Shown here: piece by piece, positions 17,502 to 24,621 of the stretch | How positions within the stretch are numbered: the first letter of the stretch is position 1 | Layout of the letters: every line of letters starts with the position of its first letter | Origin: Pseudomonas sp. GM50 | GTDB taxonomy: Bacteria; Pseudomonadota; Gammaproteobacteria; Pseudomonadales; Pseudomonadaceae | DNA length: 34,824 nucleotides | Direction of reading: 5' to 3' | NCBI RefSeq assembly: GCF_000282375.1 | Contig: NZ_AKJK01000063.1 | Coordinates: forward strand, 1-34,824 | Position numbers and translations under genes: made by a program | Notes under the pieces: model-generated | What the model saw: only the letters and a program-made list of their open reading frames with translations | What the model was told of the DNA's origin: nothing | Database searches by the model: none

Positions 17502-17589
17502 TTGTGGCGAGGGAGTCCCGTCGGGCTGCGCAGCAGTCCCTTTTTTTGGGGGGCCGCTTCGCGCCCCAGCGGGGACTCCCTCGCCACAG
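17502..17589. repeat. REP-type inverted pair (type C, variant)
   Basis: Arms TTGTGGCGAGGGAGTCCCGT (from 17502) and, inverted, GGGGACTCCCTCGCCACAGG ending near 17590, with a T-rich centre (TTTTTTTGGGG) and internal GGGCTGCGCAGCAG arms. It is a diverged relative of the type C elements at 4851, 21405 and 31505. The T run inside it could add terminator activity after the alginate lyase gene. Confidence 0.75.
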
Positions 17590-17637
17590 GTTCTTTATGT
17601 CCAACTCCATCTCTTCACTGACCGGCATCTGGCCCCA

Positions 17638-17657
17638 TTTAAACGCCAACGTTTAAA
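17638..17657. promoter_or_regulatory. AT-rich inverted repeat TTTAAACG-CCAA-CGTTTAAA
   Basis: A perfect 8-bp inverted repeat with a four-base spacer in the otherwise gene-free stretch before the DUF6124 gene. The symmetry and AT-richness suggest a protein-binding site near the promoter of the leader RNA at 17768-17989. No -10/-35 pair could be called with confidence nearby. Confidence 0.45.
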
Positions 17658-17767
17658 GACACTCAGCGTTACTTCATGAAGCCTACAACGGCTTGCGTCA
17701 CCACCTACAGGTACGCCAGAATCCGCCGACTTGTGCGCCTTGAAGCCCACCGGTAACTTGATTCGCG

Positions 17768-17989
17768 TCACTGATTTCCAGTGATCGGGTTTAGTAGCCC
17801 GTGGTTTCGAGCTTGGTGCACAAGCATCTGTCAGTCAGGGATTTCGATTCCTGCGCTTGATGGTAACTGTGCGCAGGGCACCTTCGGGTGCGCCGGCTTG
17901 CTCGAAACCCCGGTCTACTAACCTGCGTACAGTTGCCTCCACTTTGATTAGTAGCCAGAGAGGGGGCACTCCAATCAGGTTTCGAGCAA
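17768..17989 (+). promoter_or_regulatory. Structured, switch-like leader of the DUF6124 gene
   Basis: A dense set of inverted repeats. A 6-bp hairpin TCACTG/CAGTGA lies at 17768-17784. A long closing helix pairs 17788-17812 (containing TTAGTAG and GGTTTCGAGC) with 17900-17923 (GCTCGAAACC and CTACTAACC). Inside it are GCTTG/CAAGC (17811-17825), CTGCGC/GCGCAG (17851-17876), and a GCACC-TTCG-GGTGC hairpin with a UUCG tetraloop (17878-17891). Both strands of the 5' arm recur downstream: TTAGTAGCC at 17948-17956 and GGTTTCGAGC at 17978-17987, two bases before the ATG. So 17900-17909 can pair either upstream or with the start-codon region. TGCCTCC (17934-17940) can also mask GGGGGCA (17962-17968). 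The pairing is seen directly; regulation by it is inference. I do not know whether an existing RNA family covers it. Confidence 0.6.
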
Positions 17990-18352
17990 ATGACTAAATC
18001 AACGCCGCATCCGCCGGTCACCGACCCGGCATCCCCCTACGAATCCCCCGATTCAAAAAAATTCCACGAAGCCGCCGAGCGCGCCCTCGACCATTACCTC
18101 AACCCGGCCGCAAAAATCATGGCCACCACCAACGAACCCGAGCCCATGTATTTGGCCAATCCGAAGTACAACACCGAATCCCTGCTGGCCAACGCCAGCG
18201 AAACACTGGGCTCGGCCACCACCATGCTCAACAATTTCGCGGCGCTGCTGGAGACCTCCCATCGCAAGACCCTGCTGGGCATCGCTCAGGTAGTCATGCT
18301 CGGCGAACTGGCGGTGAACCAGGCGCTGGACCACGTCGAATTGAAGGAGTAA
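17990..18352 (+). CDS. DUF6124-family protein of unknown function
   Basis: A 120-residue protein of the Pseudomonas-restricted family I know as DUF6124 (formerly grouped with DUF3077). The hallmark N-terminus has the pattern TPHPPVTDPASPYESPDSKK (residues 4-23), then AAERALDHYLNP. A variable segment and a conserved helical C-terminus follow, of the type TESLLANASETLGSATTMLN (about 63-82), ending in a run of hydrophobic helix and NQALDHVE. No signal peptide, metal site or catalytic motif is visible; it looks like a small helical cytoplasmic protein. There is no good Shine-Dalgarno sequence at the usual distance: AGG sits ten bases upstream, and a stronger purine tract (AGAGAGGGGG) is over 20 bases away. 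This fits control through the leader structure. The gene is a single unit ending at the terminator at 18395-18424. Confidence 0.75.
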   Translation: MTKSTPHPPVTDPASPYESPDSKKFHEAAERALDHYLNPAAKIMATTNEPEPMYLANPKYNTESLLANASETLGSATTMLNNFAALLETSHRKTLLGIAQVVMLGELAVNQALDHVELKE

Positions 18353-18390
18353 TCGGGCTCTGGTTGGAGCAACGCGAGCAAACTTGCTTC

Positions 18391-18472
18391 CAATAAAAAA
18401 CCCGCCTCTCGGCGGGTTCTTTATCAGCGCAGTTTAACGCTCAGGCTCAGTTAACCTTAGCGTTCAACTAAC
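18391..18472. repeat. Left direct repeat: duplicated fba 3' end and terminator (decayed copy)
   Basis: 18436-18472 matches 20192-20228, the last codons and stop of fba plus following bases, at 35 of 37 positions. 18394-18418 matches the fba terminator at about 20149-20174, apart from one A in the A-run. The 17 bases between the two blocks have diverged. Read on the minus strand, the copy still encodes the last six residues LNAKVN and the stop, with one synonymous change (GTG to GTT), and a TAG replaces the preceding Glu codon. The two copies are in the same orientation and bracket hipBA. Confidence 0.85.
18395..18424. terminator. Intrinsic terminator, bidirectional (hairpin CCCGCC-TCTC-GGCGGG)
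   Basis: Stem 18401-18416 flanked by an A run on the left and TTCTTTA on the right, so it can work on both strands: for the DUF6124 gene on the plus strand and for hipA read-through on the minus strand. The sequence is a copy of the fba terminator. Confidence 0.85.
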
Positions 18473-18525
18473 TGAATAAGGGACGATTAAATAAATCCCT
18501 TTGTCCCTGCCAACCACCACAAAAA

Positions 18526-19797
18526 TCACCTGTCCGTCTTGCCCACGGGTTTACGCCTAAGCCCCGACACAACAGTGTCATTCCGCGCCGCCATCCGCCC
18601 GGCAACCCACTCACGCTGCATATCCGCAAGGAGTTCGCCATCCACGCGATATCGATTAACCGTTAACGCTTGAGTCATCGCCTCGGCAATACGCTCAATG
18701 ATCAAGGCCGGCCTCTCCACCGCGCAGTGTTTTCGACCGAATTCAATCAATTGCTGACGATCCGGGTAGTTTTTCACTTTGTTCATCTTGATGGCCAACG
18801 TCCGGTCAACCAATGACCGACCGGATTTTGGATTGTAGTTTTCATAAACGGTCGTGGTCGTGACATCGAAAACCGGTGCCAATTGCACTGTTTCAAGCGC
18901 ATCAGGATGGGTGTAGATCACACCGAAGTTCTTCAGGTGTGCGTCTCCGTTGCGGACCATGACTGAAAGACAAACCGAAGAAAAAAAGCGCTCCAGTTCG
19001 CGCACCGGATCGCCATGTCGGCAGACTTGGCCAATCACGGCAGCAAGGGTTTCATAGCTTTGGGAATACTTGTAGTTGTCATGGGGATCCTTGTTGAGCC
19101 CCAGAAGGACGGCCATGTCTTCAAACCCGAGACGACCGGAAGCGTTCAGATCGAATCGCTCCATCACAAATAGATCACCGTTTTCCGACAGCCAGAACGG
19201 CGGCGTTTCCAATCCGGCAAGACGGGCCGCTTCCAGACAGAGAAATTCGTTCTGAGCCAGGTGTGCATACTCGTCTGCGCCTGACTTAACGATCAGATCG
19301 GAGCTGAGCATGGTTTTTCGATTACCGGTGAGCTTATCCAGATCGGGTACCAGCACCTTGGGCTGCACACCTGAAATGCCCGACTCGAAATAGGTATCGA
19401 CCAGGAACTCGAAGACACCTTGCGAAGCATCTGCAGACAGGATTTCCTGCAGCCCGACCTGAGCACGAACGGACACGAGTGCCTCTGCCGGGTTCTGGTA
19501 GGTGAGGCGCCCGATTTGATTCCCTCCGATGACCGATAACAGGCGCATTTCATCCACCTGCATATGCTTGGCCATCCGGCGTTTGATCTGATCGGCCAGA
19601 AATCCTTCAGGCACATTCATATCGAAGATCGGATGCAGCACATTGCTCACCGAAGGCGTCGGGTCATAGGGCATTACCAGTGAGACTTCCCTGGGTGCAT
19701 CGGCGGATTCGTAGGCAAACGAGAACTGCGACCCCTTGGACAGCTCGCCCGAAAAGCCTTGCGGTGTCATGACGTTGAGCAGTTTGACCTTACTCAT
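18526..19797 (-). CDS. hipA: HipA-family serine/threonine kinase toxin
   Basis: Type II toxin of the HipBA class. HipA of E. coli phosphorylates glutamyl-tRNA synthetase and induces growth arrest; the target here is inferred only. The 423 residues cover the full fold: an N-terminal subdomain (HipA_N type, about 5-110), the nucleotide loop with SGVQPK at 142-147 (Ser142 in the place of the autophosphorylated Ser), Lys171 in LIVKSG, FVMERFDL (210-217), and the catalytic loop NGDAHLKN at 283-290 with catalytic Asp285 and Asn290, followed by the metal-binding Asp311 in PVFD. Nothing essential is missing, so the toxin looks intact. Its start overlaps hipB by eight bases (19790-19797). Codon use is less GC-rich by eye than that of the neighbours, and the module is bracketed by fba-derived repeats, both signs of acquisition. 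Confidence 0.93.
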   Translation of the reverse strand: MSKVKLLNVMTPQGFSGELSKGSQFSFAYESADAPREVSLVMPYDPTPSVSNVLHPIFDMNVPEGFLADQIKRRMAKHMQVDEMRLLSVIGGNQIGRLTYQNPAEALVSVRAQVGLQEILSADASQGVFEFLVDTYFESGISGVQPKVLVPDLDKLTGNRKTMLSSDLIVKSGADEYAHLAQNEFLCLEAARLAGLETPPFWLSENGDLFVMERFDLNASGRLGFEDMAVLLGLNKDPHDNYKYSQSYETLAAVIGQVCRHGDPVRELERFFSSVCLSVMVRNGDAHLKNFGVIYTHPDALETVQLAPVFDVTTTTVYENYNPKSGRSLVDRTLAIKMNKVKNYPDRQQLIEFGRKHCAVERPALIIERIAEAMTQALTVNRYRVDGELLADMQREWVAGRMAARNDTVVSGLRRKPVGKTDR

Positions 19798-20041
19798 CGT
19801 GCTCTACCAGATCAGCAAGGGATTTGAGATCAATTCGGTTGTCGACAATTTCAAGCGCCATGCCCAGCGCTGATAGCACCCGGAACGCGGTGTAAAGCGC
19901 GACATTTTCACCGGCCTCAAGGTCAATGATGGTTTTGCGGTTGCATTTTGCTCTGTGCGCCAATATTGCCTGGCTATAGCCTTTGGCGCGTCGCAACTGG
20001 CGGACTCTTTCACCGAACACAGAGGGGTTGTGCAGGAGCAT
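19790..20041 (-). CDS. hipB: HipB-like antitoxin (Xre-family helix-turn-helix)
   Basis: An 83-residue Cro/CI-type DNA-binding protein. The helix-turn-helix spans about residues 9-50 (FGERVRQLRRAKGYSQAILA, then HRAKCNRKTIIDLEAGENV, in which CNRKTIIDLEAG is the recognition helix). The C-terminus is a short strand with ALEIVDN, as in HipB proteins that bind their toxin and repress the operon. The ATG at 20041 has AGGTG six bases upstream. An in-frame GTG at 20050 overlaps that site and is unlikely to be the start. The gene precedes and overlaps hipA by eight bases, giving coupled expression with the antitoxin first. Operator-like symmetry is visible upstream at 20052-20095. Confidence 0.9.
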   Translation of the reverse strand: MLLHNPSVFGERVRQLRRAKGYSQAILAHRAKCNRKTIIDLEAGENVALYTAFRVLSALGMALEIVDNRIDLKSLADLVEHDE

Positions 20042-20051
20042 GAATGTCACC

Positions 20052-20108
20052 TATATCGGACTTTACTAACGAATATTTTTATTATGTCCACTATAAGTAA
20101 CATTTCAA
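20052..20108 (-). promoter_or_regulatory. hipBA promoter and operator-like inverted repeat
   Basis: On the minus strand TTGAAA (20103-20108) and CATAAT (20081-20086) are 16 bases apart and form a good sigma-70 promoter. An imperfect inverted repeat, GTCCACTATA at 20086-20095 and TATATCGGAC at 20052-20061 (8 of 10 positions paired), flanks and overlaps the -10 region. This suits autorepression by HipB. Binding itself is inferred. Confidence 0.6.
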
Positions 20109-20144
20109 GCGCCTTACGTCAGACAGCGCCCAGATGAAATCTCC

Positions 20145-20228
20145 TCCATAAAAAAACCCGCCTCTCGGCGGGTTTCTCTTCAACGTGATAAAACGCTCAG
20201 GCTCAGTTCACCTTAGCGTTCAACTCAC
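20145..20228. repeat. Right direct repeat: functional fba 3' end and terminator
   Basis: The copy that actually forms the end of fba. It matches 18391-18472 in the two blocks described there. Together the two repeats bound about 1.7 kb that contains only hipBA and its promoter, as if the fba 3' end had served as the insertion site. Confidence 0.85.
20149..20180 (-). terminator. Intrinsic terminator of fba
   Basis: Stem CCCGCC/GGCGGG at 20157-20172, followed on the minus strand by a run of seven T (plus strand A run at 20150-20156). It lies about 30 bases after the fba stop codon. Confidence 0.88.
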
Positions 20229-21267
20229 CTTTGAGGTAACGCTGATACATCGCTTCCAACGAGATCGGCTTGATCTTCGAAGCATTGCCCGCCGTACCAA
20301 ACTGCTCATAACGTGCGATACACACATCACGCATTGCAGTCACGGTCGCGCCGAAGAACTTACGCGGATCGAATTCGCTAGGGTTGGTAGCCATCAGGCG
20401 ACGCATCGCACCGGTGGAGGCCAGGCGCAGGTCGGTGTCGATGTTGACCTTGCGCACGCCGTGCTTGATGCCTTCGACGATTTCTTCAACCGGTACGCCG
20501 TAGGTTTCTTTGATGTCGCCGCCGTACTGGTTGATGATCGCCAGCCACTCTTGCGGAACCGAAGACGAACCGTGCATCACCAAGTGGGTGTTCGGGATGC
20601 GTTTGTGGATTTCCTTGATGCGGTCGATGGCCAGCACGTCGCCGGTAGGTGGCTTGGTGAACTTGTAGGCACCGTGGCTGGTGCCGATGGCGATGGCCAG
20701 GGCATCGACTTGGGTGCGTTTGACGAAGTCAGCGGCTTCTTCCGGGTCGGTCAGCATTTGGCTGTGATCCAGAACGCCTTCGGCGCCGATGCCGTCTTCT
20801 TCACCGGCCATGCCGGTTTCCAGCGAACCCAGGCAGCCCAGCTCGCCTTCTACCGAAACGCCGCAGGCGTGAGCCATGGCCACGGTTTGTTGGGTGACAC
20901 GGACGTTGTAGTCGTAGTCGGTCGGGGTCTTGCCGTCTTCGCCCAGGGAGCCGTCCATCATCACCGAGCTGAAGCCCAACTGGATGGAGCGCTGGCAGAC
21001 GTCAGGGCTGGTGCCGTGGTCCTGGTGCATGCACACCGGGATGTGCGGGAATTCTTCGATTGCCGCCAGGATCAGGTGACGCAGGAACGGGGCGCCTGCG
21101 TATTTGCGAGCACCGGCCGAAGCCTGGACGATCACCGGGGAGTCAGTCTTGTCAGCGGCTTCCATGATGGCGCGCATCTGCTCAAGGTTGTTGACGTTGA
21201 AGGCTGGAACGCCGTAGCCGAACTCGGCTGCGTGGTCCAGCATCTGGCGCATGCTGATAAGTGCCAT
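20203..21267 (-). CDS. fba: Class II fructose-1,6-bisphosphate aldolase
   Basis: Zinc-dependent aldolase that interconverts fructose 1,6-bisphosphate with dihydroxyacetone phosphate and glyceraldehyde 3-phosphate. The 354-residue length and sequence fit the class IIB (Calvin-cycle-type) subgroup usual in Pseudomonas. Landmarks are VPAFNVNN (about 20-27), the catalytic and metal segment HQDHGTS with Asp83 and His84 at residues 81-87, EGELGCLG (about 140-147), HGAYKF (198-203), the HGSSSVP loop (about 231-237) and KVNIDTDLR (about 273-281). The C-terminal end KGELNAKVN is duplicated 1.7 kb downstream beyond the hipBA islet. The enzyme serves gluconeogenic flow in this organism, since pseudomonads largely use the Entner-Doudoroff route for sugars. 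Downstream is its own terminator; upstream is a 316-base gap with a REP doublet. Confidence 0.97.
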   Translation of the reverse strand: MALISMRQMLDHAAEFGYGVPAFNVNNLEQMRAIMEAADKTDSPVIVQASAGARKYAGAPFLRHLILAAIEEFPHIPVCMHQDHGTSPDVCQRSIQLGFSSVMMDGSLGEDGKTPTDYDYNVRVTQQTVAMAHACGVSVEGELGCLGSLETGMAGEEDGIGAEGVLDHSQMLTDPEEAADFVKRTQVDALAIAIGTSHGAYKFTKPPTGDVLAIDRIKEIHKRIPNTHLVMHGSSSVPQEWLAIINQYGGDIKETYGVPVEEIVEGIKHGVRKVNIDTDLRLASTGAMRRLMATNPSEFDPRKFFGATVTAMRDVCIARYEQFGTAGNASKIKPISLEAMYQRYLKGELNAKVN

Positions 21268-21404
21268 TGTGTGTGTCTCTCCCGGTTGAGGGTCGTTAAT
21301 CGTGCCAGCCTGCCGTAGCGGCGGCGGCTATTCAAGTTATTGCAGATCGGGGGTTGGCCCGGGCTGCGAATTCGGTACAACAAAAAACCTGTGTCGCTGA
21401 AACC

Positions 21405-21538
21405 TTGTGGCGAGGGGGCTTGCCCCCGTTCGGCTGCGCAGCAGTCGCAAATCGGATGACGCGGTCTAATTGAAGCATTGCGTCCGCTGGCCTCGGGAGC
21501 GCTTCGCACTCCAACGGGGGCAAGCCCCCTCGCCACAA
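21405..21538. repeat. REP-type inverted pair (type C) between fba and the MliC-like gene
   Basis: Arms TTGTGGCGAGGGGGCTTGCC from 21405 and, inverted, ACGGGGGCAAGCCCCCTCGC ending near 21538, with inner arms GGCTGCGCAGCAG and GGGAGCGCTTCGCACTCC. The remaining 180 bases of this 316-base gap contain the fba leader and show no further gene or clear promoter. Confidence 0.85.
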
Positions 21539-21583
21539 AAGCCCGCTCCCACATTTGGATCGCTGTGAATCAAATCAATCGTG

Positions 21584-21916
21584 TTATTCGGCTTTACAAC
21601 CGCGGCCGATCAAATCGTTGGTGGCGACCCAGTACACCAGGCCTTCCTCACCTTTTACGTGAAACGCCAGCATGTCGTTGCTGTACAGCGAACCTTCGGC
21701 GCCCGGCTCCAGCTTCAAACGGTAGACCTGATCAGCACCGCCCAGGCGAACGTCGACTTCCTTGCGGTTGATGTCAGTGTAGCGCCAGAGCACTTTGGCC
21801 TGGCTATCACAAGTCCAGGTGGTCCAACTGTCCGCTGGCTCGGCAGCGTTGAACAGGTTCAAATGGGTGCAACCTGCCAGCAATGCCAATGCCGCAACGG
21901 CGATAAAGCCTTTCAT
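21584..21916 (-). CDS. MliC-like lipoprotein (putative C-type lysozyme inhibitor)
   Basis: A 110-residue outer-membrane-type lipoprotein. It has a short signal peptide ending in the lipobox LAGC with the lipidated Cys at residue 16. The mature domain resembles the MliC fold: WTCDSQAKVLWRYTD (about 33-47), a strand with VDVRLGGADQVYRL, and GSLYSNDMLAFHVKGEEGLV. The region with S.Y.....FHVKG.E matches the loop that enters the lysozyme active site in MliC, and two Cys (about 35 and 107) could form the usual disulfide. If correct, it protects the peptidoglycan from C-type lysozyme; the family call is by pattern and moderately sure. GAGGAA six bases upstream supports the ATG at 21916. It lies with another small lipoprotein gene between pgk and fba on the same strand. 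Confidence 0.72.
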   Translation of the reverse strand: MKGFIAVAALALLAGCTHLNLFNAAEPADSWTTWTCDSQAKVLWRYTDINRKEVDVRLGGADQVYRLKLEPGAEGSLYSNDMLAFHVKGEEGLVYWVATNDLIGRGCKAE

Positions 21917-21972
21917 CCGTGTTCCTCGACTGACAGCGCACGCTGCCAGCCTTGAGTAAAGAGTCTGACCCC

Positions 21973-22194
21973 TCAAGGGCAACCATGTTCCTTGGCCGGG
22001 GTCTGTGTCTCGTATTTGTCCAGGCCATCGGGCCCGGAGCGCTTGTTGATCACCGGGTTGGTTTCCGCTTGCCAGTCGGCCTGGTAGCAACCTTTTTCCT
22101 GTGATTGCGGCGCGGGTTCCGGCGTGGCTTTCGGGTTACTCCCGCAAGCCGCCAGCATACCCGCGGCGATCAACAACACTAGGGTCCTGACCAT
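21973..22194 (-). CDS. Small lipoprotein of unknown function
   Basis: A 73-residue protein with a classic lipoprotein signal: MVRTLVLLIAAGMLAACG, lipobox LAAC, with Cys17 as the acylation site. After a Pro/Ala/Glu-rich linker (residues 20-33) there is a short conserved-looking part with GCYQADWQAETNPVINKRSG (about 35-54) and a Cys two residues from the end. This leaves two mature Cys for a disulfide. I do not recognise the family. A strong AAGGAG with seven bases of spacing supports the ATG at 22194; a longer upstream reading is just the pgk gene in another frame. It lies 34 bases after the pgk stop codon and could be read from the pgk transcript. Confidence 0.78.
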   Translation of the reverse strand: MVRTLVLLIAAGMLAACGSNPKATPEPAPQSQEKGCYQADWQAETNPVINKRSGPDGLDKYETQTPAKEHGCP

Positions 22195-22228
22195 GTGAAC
22201 ACTCCTTTGCCTGGTCAAATGGGCGGCC

Positions 22229-23392
22229 TCAGGCCTTGGCCCGGCTTTCCAGGACTTCAACGGCCGGCAGCACTTTGCCTTCGACGAATTCGAGGAACGC
22301 GCCGCCGCCGGTAGAAATGTAGGAGATCTGCTCGGCAACGCCATACTTATCGATGGCCGCCAGGGTGTCGCCGCCGCCAGCGATGGAGAACGCCGAGCTT
22401 TCGGCGATGGCCTGGGCCAGCACTTTGGTGCCGTTACCGAACTGGTCGAATTCGAACACGCCCACCGGGCCGTTCCACAGGATGGTCTTGGACGACTTCA
22501 ACAGCTCGGCGAAATTCGCCGCGGTCTGTGGACCGATGTCCAGGATCATGTCGTCTGCGGCCACGTCGGCAATCAGCTTGACGGTCGCGGTCGCGCTTTC
22601 AGCGAATTCCTTGGCAACTACCACGTCCACCGGCAGTGGCACGCTGACCTTGGCGGCGATTTCACGGGCGGTATCCAGCAGGTCCGGCTCGTACAAGGAT
22701 TTGCCGACCGGGTGACCCGCAGCGGCCAGGAAGGTATTGGCGATGCCGCCACCGACGATCAGCTGGTTGCAGATCTGGCTCAGGCTGTTGAGCACGTCGA
22801 GTTTGGTCGACACTTTGGAGCCGGCAACGATAGCGGCCATTGGCTGCGCCGGGGCGCCCAGGGCCTTGCCCAGTGCGTCCAGTTCGGCGGCCAGCAGCGG
22901 GCCAGCAGCGGCGACTTTGGCGAACTTCGCCACGCCGTGGGTCGAACCCTCGGCGCGATGAGCGGTGCCGAAGGCGTCCATCACGAACACGTCGCACAGG
23001 GCCGCGTATTGCTTGGCCAGTTCGTCAGCGTTCTTTTTCTCGCCCTTGTTGAAGCGCACGTTTTCGAACAGCACGATGTCGCCGGCTTTCACGTCGACGC
23101 CGCCCAGGTAATCAGACACCAGCGGCACTTCGCGGCCCAGGGCCTTGCTCAGGTAGTCAGCGACTGGCTTGAGGCTGTTTTCGGCCGAGAACTCGCCTTC
23201 GGTCGGACGGCCAAGGTGCGAGCAGACCATCACGGCCGCGCCTTTTTCCAGGGCCAGCTTGATGGTCGGCAGCGAAGCCAGGATTCGCGCATCGCTGGTG
23301 ACAACACCGTCCTTGACTGGGACGTTGAGGTCTTCGCGGATCAGTACGCGCTTACCTTGCAGATCGAGGTCGGTCATCTTCAACACGGTCAT
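22229..23392 (-). CDS. pgk: Phosphoglycerate kinase
   Basis: Interconverts 1,3-bisphosphoglycerate and 3-phosphoglycerate with ADP/ATP. The 387 residues equal the length of E. coli Pgk. Visible landmarks are the substrate-binding [15 protein letters not shown] (about 15-29), HLGRPTEG (about 60-67), [12 protein letters not shown] (about 110-121), and the nucleotide-binding C-domain with [10 protein letters not shown] (about 193-202), [17 protein letters not shown] (about 324-331) and [13 protein letters not shown] (about 361-373). The ATG at 23392 opens the conserved [18 protein letters not shown] start; AGGAA is nine bases upstream. The frame continues upstream into the end of epd but has no support there. 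pgk follows epd by 25 bases on the same strand, the usual epd-pgk operon, and is followed by two lipoprotein genes and then fba. Confidence 0.97.
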   Translation of the reverse strand: MTVLKMTDLDLQGKRVLIREDLNVPVKDGVVTSDARILASLPTIKLALEKGAAVMVCSHLGRPTEGEFSAENSLKPVADYLSKALGREVPLVSDYLGGVDVKAGDIVLFENVRFNKGEKKNADELAKQYAALCDVFVMDAFGTAHRAEGSTHGVAKFAKVAAAGPLLAAELDALGKALGAPAQPMAAIVAGSKVSTKLDVLNSLSQICNQLIVGGGIANTFLAAAGHPVGKSLYEPDLLDTAREIAAKVSVPLPVDVVVAKEFAESATATVKLIADVAADDMILDIGPQTAANFAELLKSSKTILWNGPVGVFEFDQFGNGTKVLAQAIAESSAFSIAGGGDTLAAIDKYGVAEQISYISTGGGAFLEFVEGKVLPAVEVLESRAKA

Positions 23393-23417
23393 GGGTCGCA
23401 TTTCCTGGATAGCTGTT

Positions 23418-24479
23418 TTAGAGAGCAGGTTTTGGTTGTGGTGCAGCTGTTTGCAAATAGTGTTCTGCAACGTCCAGCATTCGATTGGCAAAACCCCATT
23501 CGTTGTCGAACCAGGCCAGGATGTTCACCAGCCGAGGGCCGGAAACACGGGTCTGACTGGCATCGACGATGGCCGAATGTGGGTCATGATTGAAATCACA
23601 ACTGGCGTGAGGCAACTCGGTGTAGGCCAGAAGGCCCTTGAGCGGGCCATGGGTGGCGGCCTCGCGCAGAATCCGGTTGACCTCGGTGGCGTCGGTATCA
23701 CTTACGGTCTGCATCGTAATGTCGAGGCAGGACACGTTAACCGTCGGCACCCGCACGGCTTTGGCCTGAATTCGCCCGGCAAGTTCCGGCAACAGGCGTT
23801 CAATGCCTCGCGCCAGACCAGTGGACACCGGAATCACCGACTGGAACGCCGAACGGGTGCGGCGCAGGTCTTCGTGGTGATAAGCGTCGATCACCGGCTG
23901 ATCGTTCATCGCCGAGTGGATGGTGGTGATCGACACATATTCCAGACCAATGGCCTGATCCAGCAGGCGCAACAGCGGCACGCCGCAGTTGGTGGTGCAG
24001 GACGCGTTGGATACCAGCAGCTCATCGCCGGTCAGGCAATCCTGGTTCACACCGTAGACGATGGTGGCGTCGACATCTGCCTCGCTGGCCATCGGCTGGG
24101 AGAACAGCACCCGCGGCGCACCGGCGTCGAGAAACCGCTGGCCATCGGCACGCGTGTGATAAGCGCCGGAGCACTCCAGCACCAGATCGACGCCCAGTGA
24201 CGCCCAATCGATGCCTTCGGGGGTGGCACTGCGCAGGACCTTCACGCAGTCGCCTTTAATATGCAGACAATCGCCCTCGACCCTCACCTCACCGGGAAAC
24301 CGCCCGTGTGTGGAATCGAAGCGTGTCAGGTATTCGATGCTGGCCATGTCGGCCAGATCGTTGATCGCAACAATTTCAAACCCGGCCGTCGAGCCTCGCT
24401 CAAACAACGCACGCAAGACGCAACGACCAATCCGGCCGTAGCCGTTGAGTGCAACTTTGTAAGGACGCGGTTGAGGCAT
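23418..24479 (-). CDS. epd: Erythrose-4-phosphate dehydrogenase (GAPDH family)
   Basis: NAD-dependent enzyme of the GAPDH superfamily. In Epd the substrate is erythrose 4-phosphate, giving 4-phosphoerythronate, the first step of the DXP-dependent pyridoxal phosphate pathway. The 353 residues show the NAD-binding NGYGRIGR (12-19), the active site SNASCTTNC with catalytic Cys161, the catalytic His188 in [16 protein letters not shown] (an Epd-type variant of the GAPDH HSYT segment), and [12 protein letters not shown] near the C-terminus. The MNDQPV segment and the place just before pgk favour Epd over a second GapA. The ATG has only weak GAGA upstream. Its product use ties this operon to transketolase, encoded next door, which makes erythrose 4-phosphate. 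Confidence 0.93.
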   Translation of the reverse strand: MPQPRPYKVALNGYGRIGRCVLRALFERGSTAGFEIVAINDLADMASIEYLTRFDSTHGRFPGEVRVEGDCLHIKGDCVKVLRSATPEGIDWASLGVDLVLECSGAYHTRADGQRFLDAGAPRVLFSQPMASEADVDATIVYGVNQDCLTGDELLVSNASCTTNCGVPLLRLLDQAIGLEYVSITTIHSAMNDQPVIDAYHHEDLRRTRSAFQSVIPVSTGLARGIERLLPELAGRIQAKAVRVPTVNVSCLDITMQTVSDTDATEVNRILREAATHGPLKGLLAYTELPHASCDFNHDPHSAIVDASQTRVSGPRLVNILAWFDNEWGFANRMLDVAEHYLQTAAPQPKPAL

Positions 24480-24534
24480 GGGGTTCTCGATTACCGTGGT
24501 GAATCCGTCATTGCAGCGTTGAATGTTCCATCGT

Positions 24535-24592
24535 CATCGCGAGCAGGCTCGCTCCCACATGAATCCCTGTGGGAGCGAGCCTGCTCGCGATA
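24535..24592. repeat. REP-type inverted pair (type A) between tkt and epd
   Basis: Nearly contiguous inverted units: CATCGCGAGCAGGCTCGCTC from 24535 and its inverse GAGCGAGCCTGCTCGCGATA ending at 24592, with a spacer under ten bases. This is the tightest pair in the window and would form a long stable hairpin in the tkt-epd read-through RNA. Confidence 0.87.
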
Positions 24593-24621
24593 GCGTCAGA
24601 TCAGACGACACATTTTCTGGA

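Noticed and set aside
17788..17987. The paired arms TTAGTAG/CTACTAA as an integron attC-like recombination site
   Set aside because: The core sites of attC (GTTRRRY and RYYYAAC) do not fit these arms, there is no integron integrase or cassette array nearby, and the third copy of the arm at the start codon is better explained by RNA switching.
18391..20228. A composite transposon around hipBA
   Set aside because: No transposase or terminal inverted repeats are present; the flanks are duplicated fba 3' sequence, not insertion sequences.
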